Assembly: GCA_036558645.1 (NCBI GenBank)
Contig: DATBFG010000023.1
Location: 1-59,097, forward strand
Source of the DNA: DATBFG01 sp036558645
GTDB lineage: Bacteria > Acidobacteriota > Terriglobia > Terriglobales > Acidobacteriaceae
Direction of reading: 5' to 3'
Length of the DNA: 59,097 bases
Under the pieces are notes generated by a model that was not told the origin of the DNA, did not search any database, and worked only from the letters and a program-made list of their open reading frames with translations. Below, one piece after another: positions 8,414 to 17,548 of the stretch. Position 1 is the stretch's first letter, and each line of letters begins with the position of its first letter. The position numbers and the translations under genes were made by a program.

Positions 8414-10411
8414 TTAAGGCCGTACTCCAAGCGTCTGGTATAGCGCAGGGCTCTGGTACACCACGCCATTTTTTACAATCGTCTGCACTTTGCGGATGTC
8501 ACTGACGTGGTTGGCTGGATCGCCATCGATCAGGATCATGTCTGCGAGTTTGCCTGGAGCGATGCTTCCCAGTTCGGCGTCACGCTTCATGATCTGTGCT
8601 GCTCCGAAGGTAGCCAACTGCAGCACCTTCGGTGCGGGAATACCTGCCTGCTCATAAAGTTCCAGTTCGCGGTGCAGCGCGAAACCTGCCAAGGCATCGG
8701 TTCCCGCGACGATAGGTATACCGGCGTCGTAGAGGGCTTTGGTCATCTTCAGCATCTGAGTGAATGAATCGCGGTAACGCTGATCCATGCCGTTGGGTAC
8801 TTCAAGGCCTCCATAAAAGAATCCGCGCCGAATTTGGGCGGGCATTCGGTCTGCGACACCGGCATATGTTGCTGATGCTGTCCCGGGGCGATCGGTAAAC
8901 ATCCCTTCGAAGACGTTAAGAGTTGGATCGAGGTCGATCTTGCGGTCATGCAAAAGTTGGATGAAGGCCTTTACTTCCGGTGAAGCAGGATTAACTTCGG
9001 CACCATGGGCTGCAACCTCGGTGAACCGGGCAGGCGTGCGAGTGTCCTTGACGCGGTCGTACATGAAGTTCAGGAAGATGAAATTCATGTGTTGTATTTC
9101 ATCGACACCATCCTTGACGAACTGCTCGGCCGTCATGAACGCCGGTACGTGGCCGCTAATTCGCATACCGTGATCGTGCGCCATCTTGGCAATCTTAGGC
9201 ACCAACTCTGGCTTGAGTGAGCTGTAGACCTTTATTTGTACGTACCCAAGCTTGGCGTAGTTATCGACTGCAGCCTGGGCTTCCTGCTCATTGTCGGCAA
9301 AAACTTTGGTAGGACCGGCATATGGGCCACGGCCATCGATAAAACCGGCTCTGAGCACGCGTGGACCGATCTCCGAGCCGTCGTCAAACCTGCGTTGACG
9401 TGCCATGAGCTGCTCCGTGTCGTTCGCCATGTCACGAACAGTCGTGACTCCCGCCGCCATCTGCAATACTCCATCATTGTCGAAGAGATGCACGTGCATG
9501 TCCCACAAGCCGGGCATGAGCATCTTGCCAGCGGCATCCACGACTTCCGCTCCCGCCGGAACTTCCGTCTTGCCATCTTCACCGACCGCGACAATCTTCG
9601 GGCCGTTTACTATGACGGTGTAGTTGGATCGGACAACTGCGTTCTCCGAATCAAAAAGCTTTGCATGGACAAAAGCCAGAGGAGCGGAAGGCTTTCGTGC
9701 CAGGGTTTTCGCCAACTCGGAGGATCGCTTGTTGGTGAATTCTTCCTGCACCTTGAGAAGCGTATCCGCGGACGCGTCCCATCCGTCCCGAATGACGGCA
9801 AACCAACCGGAGATTGAGGCGAAAAAAACTCCATCTTCATCAAGCCAGATCGGACTGGGCGTGAAATCGAGTCCCGTCACGGCATATTGCACAACGGTTC
9901 GGGGCTGCCCATTGGATTCCAGCTTCAGCTCTCCACGCCTTTCGATCGAAGCTTCACCGGCAGGAAGCAGTGTTATTTTTCCACCAGCAGCCAATGCCGC
10001 CCGGGCTAACAAGGCGCCTTCTTCTGGAACTCCAGAAAGGCTAACGTAAAACGCCCGGCTTACATTGTTCCTGGTAGCCTGTTCGGAGCGATTCTTCCAA
10101 CTCGCCACACCATCTTTAAGCGTGAACCGCTCCTGGGTCGGTGCTTTCAGGTAGTCGACGCCAGAAGTGTCGATGTTCAGGGGAAAGCCGTCTTTGTCGA
10201 GGGTGATGCTTTCAGTGATCTTCGGGCCACGTCCGCGATCGTTAAATTCGTAGTAGAGCTTCAGGCTGCCGTCGGAATTCTGTGACGAAGTCTCGTAGCC
10301 AGCCTTGTTCCCTGCAAGCAGGATTGTATAGCGGGTTGCTTTCTCAGCCGCAGTCTGTGAAAAAGCTGCATTCGTGAGCAGGCAGAACACGACAACAGCA
10401 AGTTTCTTCAT
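8414..10411 (-). CDS. Secreted metal-dependent amidohydrolase
   Basis: 665 residues with a signal peptide (KKLAVVVFCLLTNAAFSQ). About 250 residues of N-terminal region without recognised motifs precede the amidohydrolase domain. The domain starts with ANAVVRSNYTVIVNG-like strands and has the metal motif MPGLWDMHVHLFD (HVH at 306-308), then SGHVPAFM, DEIQHMNF and PIVAGTDALAG, all typical of the imidazolonepropionase-like amidohydrolases. It probably hydrolyses a C-N bond in a peptide-like or cyclic amide substrate in the periplasm; the substrate is unknown. An AGGA ribosome site lies just before the ATG (AGCGAGGAATTC ATG). Divergent from the pyruvate:ferredoxin oxidoreductase gene across about 258 bases in which I see no clear promoter. 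Confidence 0.85.
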   Translation of the reverse strand: MKKLAVVVFCLLTNAAFSQTAAEKATRYTILLAGNKAGYETSSQNSDGSLKLYYEFNDRGRGPKITESITLDKDGFPLNIDTSGVDYLKAPTQERFTLKDGVASWKNRSEQATRNNVSRAFYVSLSGVPEEGALLARAALAAGGKITLLPAGEASIERRGELKLESNGQPRTVVQYAVTGLDFTPSPIWLDEDGVFFASISGWFAVIRDGWDASADTLLKVQEEFTNKRSSELAKTLARKPSAPLAFVHAKLFDSENAVVRSNYTVIVNGPKIVAVGEDGKTEVPAGAEVVDAAGKMLMPGLWDMHVHLFDNDGVLQMAAGVTTVRDMANDTEQLMARQRRFDDGSEIGPRVLRAGFIDGRGPYAGPTKVFADNEQEAQAAVDNYAKLGYVQIKVYSSLKPELVPKIAKMAHDHGMRISGHVPAFMTAEQFVKDGVDEIQHMNFIFLNFMYDRVKDTRTPARFTEVAAHGAEVNPASPEVKAFIQLLHDRKIDLDPTLNVFEGMFTDRPGTASATYAGVADRMPAQIRRGFFYGGLEVPNGMDQRYRDSFTQMLKMTKALYDAGIPIVAGTDALAGFALHRELELYEQAGIPAPKVLQLATFGAAQIMKRDAELGSIAPGKLADMILIDGDPANHVSDIRKVQTIVKNGVVYQSPALYQTLGVRP

Positions 10412-10669
10412 GAATTCCTCGCTTGAATCGCGTGCTTGATCTGGGCCCCGGGACAGGAGTTCCATTACATCACAAACGCCCGTCAGATGCCCCACTGGTC
10501 GAGCTAAATGGGCTCCAGCAAAGTGAATTACGATTGTGAGCATGATCACATGCGTCGGTGACGCCGATTGCCGACGCCATCCCGAAACACAGGCATTCTT
10601 TTAGCGACGTTCGATTGGCACTCCGGGACAGGTGTAATCCCCGGGACCCGCGCCCCATAAAGGATGGCC

Positions 10670-13600
10670 ATGAAGCGAAAAATCAAGACAATGGACGCCA
10701 ACGAGGCGGTGGCGAATGTCGCCTACCGTTTAAATGAAGTGATTGCGATCTACCCCATAACGCCAAGTTCTGCCATGGGCGAGTGGGCGGATCAGTGGGC
10801 GTCGGAAAGCGTCCCGAACATCTGGGGAACAGTTCCGCACGTGATCGAAATGCAGAGCGAAGGTGGAGCCGCGGGCGCCGTGCATGGCGCCTTGCAGACA
10901 GGAGCCTTGGCCACTACTTTCACAGCGTCGCAGGGCCTTCTGCTGATGATTCCGAACATGAACAAGATCGCCGGCGAGCTGACGCCTACGGCGTTTCATG
11001 TCTCTGCGCGAACCGTGGCTACGCATGCGTTGTCCATCTTTGGCGACCACAGCGACGTGATGTTCTGCCGAACCACGGGCTGGGCCATGCTTTGTTCGAA
11101 CTCAGTGCAGGAAGCGATGGATTTCGCCCTTATCGCACATTCTGCGGCGCTCGAGTCGCGAATTCCCTTTCTCCACTTCTTTGACGGCTTCCGCACGTCG
11201 CACGAGGTCAACAAGATCGAGATGCTATCAGAGGATGACATGCGGGCCATGATCAACATGGACCACGTGTTCGACCACCGGAAACGCGCATTATCGCCCG
11301 ATCATCCTGTGCTGCGTGGTACGGCTCAAAATCCGGATGTGTTTTTCCAGATCCGTGAGACCAGCAATTCCTACTACGCTGCCTGCCCTCAGCAAGTACA
11401 GGCCGTGATGGACAAATTCGCACAACTGGTCGGCAGGCAATACCACCTATTCGACTACGTGGGAGCACCGGACGCGGAGTGCGTGATCGTGATGATGGGT
11501 TCGGGTGCAGAAGCTGCACATGAAGCCATCGATCAACTGAACGGTAGCGGTGAGAAGGTCGGACTGGTGAAGGTACGGTTGTACCGCCCATTCTCGGTCA
11601 AGCATCTAATGGAGGCTTTACCTGCTAGCGTACGACGAATCGCGGTACTGGATCGCACAAAAGAAGCCGGCGCAGTCGGCGAGCCGCTTTATCTTGATGC
11701 GGTGAACGCGATCCAGGAAGGAATCCAGAAAGGTTTCGGCGCGCTGAAATCAGCACCGCTCGTGGTTGGTGGCCGATACGGTCTCTCTTCAAAAGAATTC
11801 ACACCGGCGATGGTGAAGGCGGTCTACGACAATCTGGCCCTCCACGAACCCAAGCAGCATTTCACGGTCGGCATTCAAGACGACGTCACACACACAAGCC
11901 TTGATTATGACGCCGAATTCTCGACCGAGCCGGACAATGTTGTCAGGGCGCTGTTCTACGGACTAGGCGCCGACGGAACGGTTGGAGCGAACAAGAATTC
12001 TATCAAGATCATCGGCGAGAATACGGACAACTATGCCCAGGGCTACTTTGTGTATGACTCGAAGAAGTCGGGCGCGATGACCGTCTCGCACCTACGATTT
12101 GGCCCTGAGCCGATCCGATCGAGTTACCTTGTTTCCAAAGCAAATTTTGTCGCTTGTCACCAGTGGATCTTCCTTGAGCGTTACGACATGCTGAGCGCGC
12201 TGGTGCCGGGTGGGACGTTCCTCCTGAACAGCCCTTATGGTCCCGAGGAAACGTGGGACCACCTCCCCAGGACAGTTCAAGAACAGCTCATCGCCAAGAA
12301 AGCCAAGTTTCATGTTATCGACGCCTATAGCGTAGCGCGCGATACGGGCATGGGCAGCCGCATGAACACGATCCTGCAAGTCTGCTTCTTCGCGATATCC
12401 AAGGTACTCCCAAGGGATGAAGCCATCGAATCGATTCGCCAATCCATCCGCCAAACCTATGGCCGCAAAGGCGACGAAATTGTTGTGCGGAATATGAAAG
12501 CAGTAGATGAAACACTCACACACTTGTTCGAGGTGAAGATACCTGACAAGGTGACGAGCACTATCGAAGTGCCTTCGCCATTTTCGGCGAATGCCCCACA
12601 TTTTGAATCCGAAGTGCTGGGCCCAATCTATGCCGGTCGGGGCGATGACCTCCCTGTGAGTGCCTTTCCTGTGGATGGAACCTTCCCGACTGGGACGGCA
12701 AAGTGGGAGAAGCGAAACCTAGCGCTTGAGATTCCGGCCTGGGATACCAAGACCTGTATTCAGTGCGGCAAGTGTGCCATGGTCTGTCCACATGCCGTGA
12801 TCCGCATCAAGGTATATGACGGCATACATCTGCAGGGCGCTCCACCGACGCTCCAGTTCATGGAAGCCCGTGACAAGGAGTGGCAGGGACTGAAGTACAC
12901 CATCCAAGTCTCTCCGGAAGACTGTACTGGATGCGGCATCTGCGTCGAGATCTGTCCGGCGAAGAATAAGCGGGAGACGCGTCTGAAAGCCCTCAATATG
13001 GCACCCCAGCCGCCTCTACGCTTCCCCGAGCGCGACAATTGGGAGTTCTTCCTGAACATTCCCGACCTCGACCGTAGGCAAATCAAGAACAGCGCCATCC
13101 GGCAGCAACAGGTACAGGAACCACTATTCGAATTTTCGGGCGCATGTTCGGGGTGCGGGGAAACGCCCTACTTAAAACTGCTCTCGCAATTGTTTGGCGA
13201 TCGCGCGGTCATTGCCAATGCGACGGGATGCTCCTCTATCTATGGCGGCAATCTCCCAACTACGCCGTGGAGCAAGAACAGCGCGGGGCGCGGGCCGGCA
13301 TGGTCGAATTCCCTATTCGAAGACAACGCAGAATTTGGCCTTGGATTCCGCTTATCGATCGATAAGCAAACCGAGTACGCGCGGGAACTGCTCCGCCGAT
13401 TAAGTTCGCCAGTCGGCGACGAAGTGGTTTCGGCACTGCTGAACAGTCCGCAGAATGATGAGGCCGACATCTTCGAACAACGACAAAGAGTCGACTTGTT
13501 GAAAGAGTGTCTGCGAAATCTAGAGTCGCCTGAGGCTAAACAGTTGCTCTCGCTGGCTGACATGCTAGTCAAAAAGAGTGTGTGGATTGTCGGCGGAGAT

Positions 13601-14320
13601 GGATGGGCCTACGACATCGGCTATGGTGGCCTCGATCACGTGATCTCGAGCGGCCGCAACGTAAACCTGCTGGTACTCGATACAGAGGTTTACTCCAATA
13701 CTGGCGGACAGGCATCGAAGTCGACTCCACGGGCAGCAGTAGCAAAATTTGCGGCGGGCGGCAAGCAGGGACGCAAGAAGGATCTCGGACTGATGGCAAT
13801 GAATTACGGCAATGTCTATGTCGCAAGCGTGGCTATGGGAGCAAAGGACGAGCACACATTGAAGGCTTTCCTGGAAGCGGAGGCATATGACGGACCAAGC
13901 ATCATCATCGCGTACTCGCATTGCATCGCCCATGGAATCGACATGACCACGGGCATGTCGAACCAGAAGGCAGCGGTGGAGACAGGACAGTGGCTGTTGT
14001 ATCGCTACCATCCAGAACGTGTGCTCAATGGTGAGAATCCGTTATCGCTCGATTACCGCACGCCTACTCGTAGACTCGAGGAATACTTGCTCATGGAAAC
14101 CCGCTTCAAGATGCTCAGCAAGAGCAAGCCGGACGACGCCAAACTGCTTTGGGCACGGGCACAGGAAGATGTGATGGCGCGATATCACTTCTATGAATAC
14201 CTGGCACAGCGGAAGTTTGGCGGTCAGCCAGATACGAAGGTACCTAAGCAAGAGAAACCGTCCACCACCAATGAACACATCGAAGAGACGTTGCTGGCAA
14301 CGACCAGCAATGGCGACTGA
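10670..14320 (+). CDS. nifJ: Pyruvate:ferredoxin (flavodoxin) oxidoreductase
   Basis: Single-chain enzyme of about 1216 residues that interconverts pyruvate and acetyl-CoA plus CO2 with ferredoxin or flavodoxin. Domain order is as in the family: N-terminal pyrimidine-binding domain (VIAIYPITPSSAMGEWADQW), CoA-binding and gamma domains, two [4Fe-4S] motifs (CIQCGKCAMVCP near residue 697, CTGCGICVEICP near 753), then the C-terminal TPP domain with CSGCGETPY and GDGWAYDIGYGGLDHV ending in TEVYSNTGGQ. Two ATGs compete, at 10664 and 10670. AAGGA at 10660-10664 is correctly spaced only for the second, so I use that. The preA-like gene begins 13 bases after the stop and is likely co-transcribed. Confidence 0.97.
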   Translation: MKRKIKTMDANEAVANVAYRLNEVIAIYPITPSSAMGEWADQWASESVPNIWGTVPHVIEMQSEGGAAGAVHGALQTGALATTFTASQGLLLMIPNMNKIAGELTPTAFHVSARTVATHALSIFGDHSDVMFCRTTGWAMLCSNSVQEAMDFALIAHSAALESRIPFLHFFDGFRTSHEVNKIEMLSEDDMRAMINMDHVFDHRKRALSPDHPVLRGTAQNPDVFFQIRETSNSYYAACPQQVQAVMDKFAQLVGRQYHLFDYVGAPDAECVIVMMGSGAEAAHEAIDQLNGSGEKVGLVKVRLYRPFSVKHLMEALPASVRRIAVLDRTKEAGAVGEPLYLDAVNAIQEGIQKGFGALKSAPLVVGGRYGLSSKEFTPAMVKAVYDNLALHEPKQHFTVGIQDDVTHTSLDYDAEFSTEPDNVVRALFYGLGADGTVGANKNSIKIIGENTDNYAQGYFVYDSKKSGAMTVSHLRFGPEPIRSSYLVSKANFVACHQWIFLERYDMLSALVPGGTFLLNSPYGPEETWDHLPRTVQEQLIAKKAKFHVIDAYSVARDTGMGSRMNTILQVCFFAISKVLPRDEAIESIRQSIRQTYGRKGDEIVVRNMKAVDETLTHLFEVKIPDKVTSTIEVPSPFSANAPHFESEVLGPIYAGRGDDLPVSAFPVDGTFPTGTAKWEKRNLALEIPAWDTKTCIQCGKCAMVCPHAVIRIKVYDGIHLQGAPPTLQFMEARDKEWQGLKYTIQVSPEDCTGCGICVEICPAKNKRETRLKALNMAPQPPLRFPERDNWEFFLNIPDLDRRQIKNSAIRQQQVQEPLFEFSGACSGCGETPYLKLLSQLFGDRAVIANATGCSSIYGGNLPTTPWSKNSAGRGPAWSNSLFEDNAEFGLGFRLSIDKQTEYARELLRRLSSPVGDEVVSALLNSPQNDEADIFEQRQRVDLLKECLRNLESPEAKQLLSLADMLVKKSVWIVGGDGWAYDIGYGGLDHVISSGRNVNLLVLDTEVYSNTGGQASKSTPRAAVAKFAAGGKQGRKKDLGLMAMNYGNVYVASVAMGAKDEHTLKAFLEAEAYDGPSIIIAYSHCIAHGIDMTTGMSNQKAAVETGQWLLYRYHPERVLNGENPLSLDYRTPTRRLEEYLLMETRFKMLSKSKPDDAKLLWARAQEDVMARYHFYEYLAQRKFGGQPDTKVPKQEKPSTTNEHIEETLLATTSNGD

Positions 14321-14333
14321 AGGGAGAACCATC

Positions 14334-15374
14334 ATGACGGACCTCAGAACAACCTACCTGGGCCTCAACCTAAGAAGTCCTCTGGTGGCCTCTGCATCTC
14401 CTTTGTCGCAGGAACTAGACAGCATAAGGCGCCTCGAGGACTCCGGCGCGGCTGCGATTGTGTTGTACTCGCTATTTGAGGAGCAGTTGCGGCAGGAGTC
14501 GCTGGAGTTACACGAACGGCTCGACAGTGGCACGGAAAGTTTCGCCGAGTCGATCACTTACTTTCCGCGTCCCGCGGAGTTCCGGCTTGGCCCGGAAGGG
14601 TACCTGAACCACATACGGCGCGCGAAAGAAGCTGTAAGAGTCCCTATCATTGCGAGCCTGAACGGGGCCACGGCAGGAGGTTGGACTAGCTATGCAAAAC
14701 AAATTCAAGAAGCTGGCGCGGATGCTATTGAGTGCAACATTTACACCATTCCCACTGACTTTGATAAAACAGCCAAACAGATTGAAGAGGAATATCTTGA
14801 GATTGTTCGTTCTGTGAAAGCCTCGGTCAAGATACCGGTTGCCGTGAAGCTCAGCCCTTTTTTCAGCAACATGGCCAACATGGCGAAGCGGTTTGATGAG
14901 AACGGCGCCAATGGACTGGTACTCTTCAACCGCTTCTATCAGCCCGACATCGATTTGGATGCATTGGAAATTGTCCCAAATGTCTTGCTAAGCGCGCCTC
15001 AAGCGCTTCGCCTCCCGCTGACGTGGATTGGAATTCTATTTGGCCGGATTAAGGCAAGCCTGGCCGCGACCAGTGGTGTGCATGGTCCCGAAGACGTCAT
15101 CAAGATGGTAATGGTTGGTGCGGACGTGACCATGCTGTGCTCTACGCTCTTACGAAACGGCATGTCGCATCTGCGTTACATCGAACGCGGTCTTTACGAA
15201 TGGATGGAGGAGCACGAGTACGAGTCGGTGTCAGAAATGAAAGGGAGCATGAGCCAGGTGCGATGTTCTGATCCGACGGCGTTTGAGCGCGCGCAATACA
15301 TGCGAGCCGTCAAGAGCGTGCAACATGTCAAGCTGACCGGGAAGGAAGCATGGCGAGTGCTGGCCGGAAATTAG
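14334..15374 (+). CDS. Dihydroorotate dehydrogenase-like flavoprotein (PreA-like)
   Basis: 346 residues with an FMN-binding TIM barrel of the dihydroorotate / dihydropyrimidine dehydrogenase family. It starts with TTYLGLNLRSPLVASASPLS and has IIASLNGATAGGWTSYAKQI, ADAIECNIYTIPTD, PVAVKLSPFFSN and ANGLVLFNRFYQPDIDL, then the phosphate-binding GVHGPEDVIKMVMVGADVTM. No Fe-S motif is fused to it, unlike full PreA. Its position 13 bases after nifJ, with ribosome site AGGGAG at 14321-14326, suggests electron exchange with ferredoxin or with the oxidoreductase rather than pyrimidine synthesis. That link is inference. Converges on the GNAT gene with a 10-base gap. Confidence 0.88.
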   Translation: MTDLRTTYLGLNLRSPLVASASPLSQELDSIRRLEDSGAAAIVLYSLFEEQLRQESLELHERLDSGTESFAESITYFPRPAEFRLGPEGYLNHIRRAKEAVRVPIIASLNGATAGGWTSYAKQIQEAGADAIECNIYTIPTDFDKTAKQIEEEYLEIVRSVKASVKIPVAVKLSPFFSNMANMAKRFDENGANGLVLFNRFYQPDIDLDALEIVPNVLLSAPQALRLPLTWIGILFGRIKASLAATSGVHGPEDVIKMVMVGADVTMLCSTLLRNGMSHLRYIERGLYEWMEEHEYESVSEMKGSMSQVRCSDPTAFERAQYMRAVKSVQHVKLTGKEAWRVLAGN

Positions 15375-15384
15375 TTTCTGGTCC

Positions 15385-16302
15385 CTACGTCTTCTTCTCG
15401 TATGCCAATTCAGGGACGTATTCTTCCATTGGCCCTTTTTCGAGAAGGTAAGCGCTCGGTCCCTGGTGACCACGGATCGTTCCACAAAATTCGGCGACGA
15501 AAAAACCTGCCTTGAGCGACTCGGTGAAGGCCCATCGAGTTGCGAGACGCCACTCGCGTGCGAGTTCCGGATCTTTGCTTTCGACAGCACCAATATCGCT
15601 CGGAAGTTCAATAGCGATTCTTTGTCTTCCGAGGGCATCCGCAAGATCAGTTCTTGATGGCCGGCCATCCCCGTTGAAGCGAATGAGCGGAAGCAGGCGC
15701 GAAAGGGCGTCAAGAGTCTCGGCGCGGGAGTTCGATCCTTGCAACCGAAGCTGAACCCGGCGGCTGGCCAACGGCCACTTAACCCACAACCGATCGGTGC
15801 TATTACGGTGGAGCACACTCGACGTCTCCGGCCCATAGAAATCGATGCGGTAGCTGTTGCTGATCACCCCGAGCTTCGAGAAATTGAGATGTGCGTTGCG
15901 GCTCTGCAGGGGATCGAATGTCCACGTCATCTCACGGATACGCATCGCTAGAGCGCGTTCGCGTTGAGCAACTTTCAATTTGTATCCGAGATCCCGGTCT
16001 CGATATTCTTCTTTGACGGCAAGCATATGCGAGTGCAACATGACGTGCCCGTTTTCCAGGCCGGGAAAGCCGAAGGCAAAGCCTACCAATTCCGGACCAT
16101 CAAAGGCACCCAACCAGATGCTTCCCGCAGCCCACGTGGCCACCGTAATGGTGAGGGGAAGGACATCGCGATCTTCCAGCCCCCAAACTTCTTTTTCCAA
16201 GACCTCAACTTTCTTGAGATCTTCGAATGAAGTCAGGTCGCGAATCACGACGGCGGATTTTGGTTTTACGTCCGGCATGCGACAAAGCAGAGTATTCGGC
16301 AT
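15385..16302 (-). CDS. GNAT-family acetyltransferase (predicted, COG3375-like)
   Basis: 305 residues. An N-terminal GNAT domain is visible from IRDLTSFEDLKKVEVLEKEV, with the central strands AFGFPGLENGHVMLHSHMLA and the cofactor loop region VKEEYRDRDLGYKLKVAQRE. The stretch MTWTFDPLQSRNAHLNFSKL followed by GVISNSYRIDFYG is typical of a predicted-acetyltransferase group of about this length. Substrate unknown. An internal ATG at 16278 is an alternative start; neither has a strong ribosome site. No partner gene on the same strand. Confidence 0.8.
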   Translation of the reverse strand: MPNTLLCRMPDVKPKSAVVIRDLTSFEDLKKVEVLEKEVWGLEDRDVLPLTITVATWAAGSIWLGAFDGPELVGFAFGFPGLENGHVMLHSHMLAVKEEYRDRDLGYKLKVAQRERALAMRIREMTWTFDPLQSRNAHLNFSKLGVISNSYRIDFYGPETSSVLHRNSTDRLWVKWPLASRRVQLRLQGSNSRAETLDALSRLLPLIRFNGDGRPSRTDLADALGRQRIAIELPSDIGAVESKDPELAREWRLATRWAFTESLKAGFFVAEFCGTIRGHQGPSAYLLEKGPMEEYVPELAYEKKT

Positions 16303-16420
16303 GAGGATGCATCTATCCTCTTAAAGCCGTTCAATATACGCGAGTGAAAACGACCGCGCCAGAGCCTCAGAGATGCGGCAGAAAAGCAGAACAACAGCTT
16401 GAAATTACAAGAAAAGAGGA

Positions 16421-16494
16421 TGGCAGCCCGGTAGGGATTCGAACCCCAATACGCAGCTCCAGAGGCTGCTGTCCTACCGTTGAACGACCGGGCT
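16421..16494 (-). tRNA. tRNA-Gln (CUG)
   Basis: On the minus strand AGCCCGG (16494-16488) pairs with CCGGGCT near the 3' end, followed by discriminator G and an encoded CCA (16423-16421). The anticodon stem GCAGC/GCTGC encloses the loop CTCTGGA, so the anticodon is CTG, reading CAG (Gln). The T-arm is GGGG TTCGAAT CCCT. The D-arm contains TTCAACGGTAGGAC. All four arms fold, so this is a full-length tRNA. Confidence 0.96.
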
Positions 16495-16643
16495 GATGTG
16501 ATTTTATTACATCTCCCGCCGATTGAGAAACTGAAACGGTTTCGTAGAGGAACGGGCCTTTAGAAGTGTTTGATACTTTCTGATAAGGCTTTCAAGCGCA
16601 TAAATTCATGGTTGGCCTTATACTTCACCAGGAGCAATTATTC

Positions 16644-16856
16644 ATGACGGATCACAAGGCTTCTGATCACAAGGATCAAGACATGGGCAAGGGTGCCGTG
16701 GAACAGGAAGCGCCCGACCAGCACGGGAATAACTCCATCAACGGGCAGCTCGGCCACCGCGATCAAGACCCGCGCATCAAGGGCTCGGACACCGATTTCC
16801 CAGAGCCAGGAGAAAACCCGGAGCACACTGGAGGGCCTCAGAAAAAAACAGCTTAA
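16644..16856 (+). CDS. Small acidic hydrophilic protein
   Basis: 70 residues starting MTDHKASDHKDQDMGKG, rich in Asp, Glu, Gly, Pro, Gln and His, with no hydrophobic core. A predicted disordered protein. The conserved-looking tail DTDFPEPGENPEHTGGP recalls small acidobacterial proteins, but I cannot assign a family. AGGAG at 16629-16633 is correctly placed for the ATG at 16644 rather than for the upstream in-frame start at 16608. A hairpin follows 5 bases after the stop, which supports a monocistronic gene. Confidence 0.6.
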   Translation: MTDHKASDHKDQDMGKGAVEQEAPDQHGNNSINGQLGHRDQDPRIKGSDTDFPEPGENPEHTGGPQKKTA

Positions 16857-16861
16857 GAGAA

Positions 16862-16882
16862 CGCCCGCCAAGAAGGCGGGCG
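16862..16882 (+). terminator. Hairpin after the small acidic protein gene
   Basis: CGCCCGCC (16862-16869), loop AAGAA, GGCGGGCG (16875-16882): an 8-bp GC-rich stem starting just after the TAA of the preceding gene. There is no strong T-run afterwards (ATTGTG), so it may need help to terminate or simply stabilise the 3' end. Confidence 0.6.
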
Positions 16883-16958
16883 ATTGTGCCGACACTTAGC
16901 TAGTGCACAGGCCACGACTCTCCGGCAAAGCACCGTTCACTGCGCTAACAGCTCCGCA

Positions 16959-17474
16959 CTACGGAATAATCACTCCGCAGGCAATTCGATCTCCGGAATT
17001 GCCGGAAGGATCAGTGTTTAAGTCATCTCCCTTGGCATGGATCACTAGCGCTGTGCCTCCATTCGAAAAGACGGAGTGGCTGTCGTCCTTCTTCAGATTG
17101 ACATTCTGATCCACCACTTTCGCCTTAGCGCTTCCGTCAGTCTTGACTAGAAAATTCTGCATGTCGCCAGCGTGTGGACCGTCTGGATTCTGCAAGCCGT
17201 GCTTTTTGTTATCAGGATTGAAATGCGGCCCTGCCGATTTGAAATCGGGTCCCTCGCATTTGGCGTTTTGATGGATGTGTATAGCGTGCTCGCCAGGAGG
17301 AAGATGCTTAAGATTAAGGCTGATTTCGACTCCGGAGCCAGCAGTTTTTATTGTAGCTTTGCCGATGCTCTTGCCCTCGGCGTCCTTGAGTTCAACCTGC
17401 TTGCTTGCCGCCCACACGGGGAGAGTCCCAAGCAGGAGCCATGCAGCGATGCGCAAACACGTTCTTGTCGTCAT
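16959..17474 (-). CDS. sodC: Periplasmic Cu/Zn superoxide dismutase
   Basis: 171 residues with a signal peptide (CLRIAAWLLLGTLPVWA). The mature part has the copper ligands HAIHIHQ, the zinc loop beginning with the disulfide cysteine (KCEGPDFKSAGPHFNP), the later zinc ligands in KKHGLQNPDGPHAGD, the late copper histidine in ALVIHAKGDD, and the C-terminal GNSGDRIACGVI with the second disulfide cysteine. It detoxifies superoxide in the periplasm. The ATG at 17474 starts a good signal peptide; a TTG further upstream lies on the terminator stem and is unlikely. TATCTT lies 6 bases before the ATG, so transcription may start at or near the start codon. Confidence 0.93.
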   Translation of the reverse strand: MTTRTCLRIAAWLLLGTLPVWAASKQVELKDAEGKSIGKATIKTAGSGVEISLNLKHLPPGEHAIHIHQNAKCEGPDFKSAGPHFNPDNKKHGLQNPDGPHAGDMQNFLVKTDGSAKAKVVDQNVNLKKDDSHSVFSNGGTALVIHAKGDDLNTDPSGNSGDRIACGVIIP

Positions 17475-17505
17475 GGACGCAAGATACACGTTGTGCTGGA
17501 AAAAC

Positions 17506-17530
17506 AAAAGCCCCCGAACCGAGGGCTTTT
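17506..17530 (-). terminator. Intrinsic terminator of the kor operon
   Basis: AAAAGCCC (17506-17513) and GGGCTTTT (17523-17530) are perfect complements around a 9-base loop. A run of A on the plus strand (T on the minus strand) lies on the korB-distal side, so it fits termination of transcription coming from korB. It lies 18 bases after the korB stop and about 31 bases before the sodC start. Confidence 0.8.
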
Positions 17531-17548
17531 CCTGAATACAAATGTTGG

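Noticed and set aside
16561..16610. TTGATA and CATAAA as a sigma70 promoter for the small acidic protein
   Set aside because: The spacing between them is about 24 bases, too long for a standard promoter.
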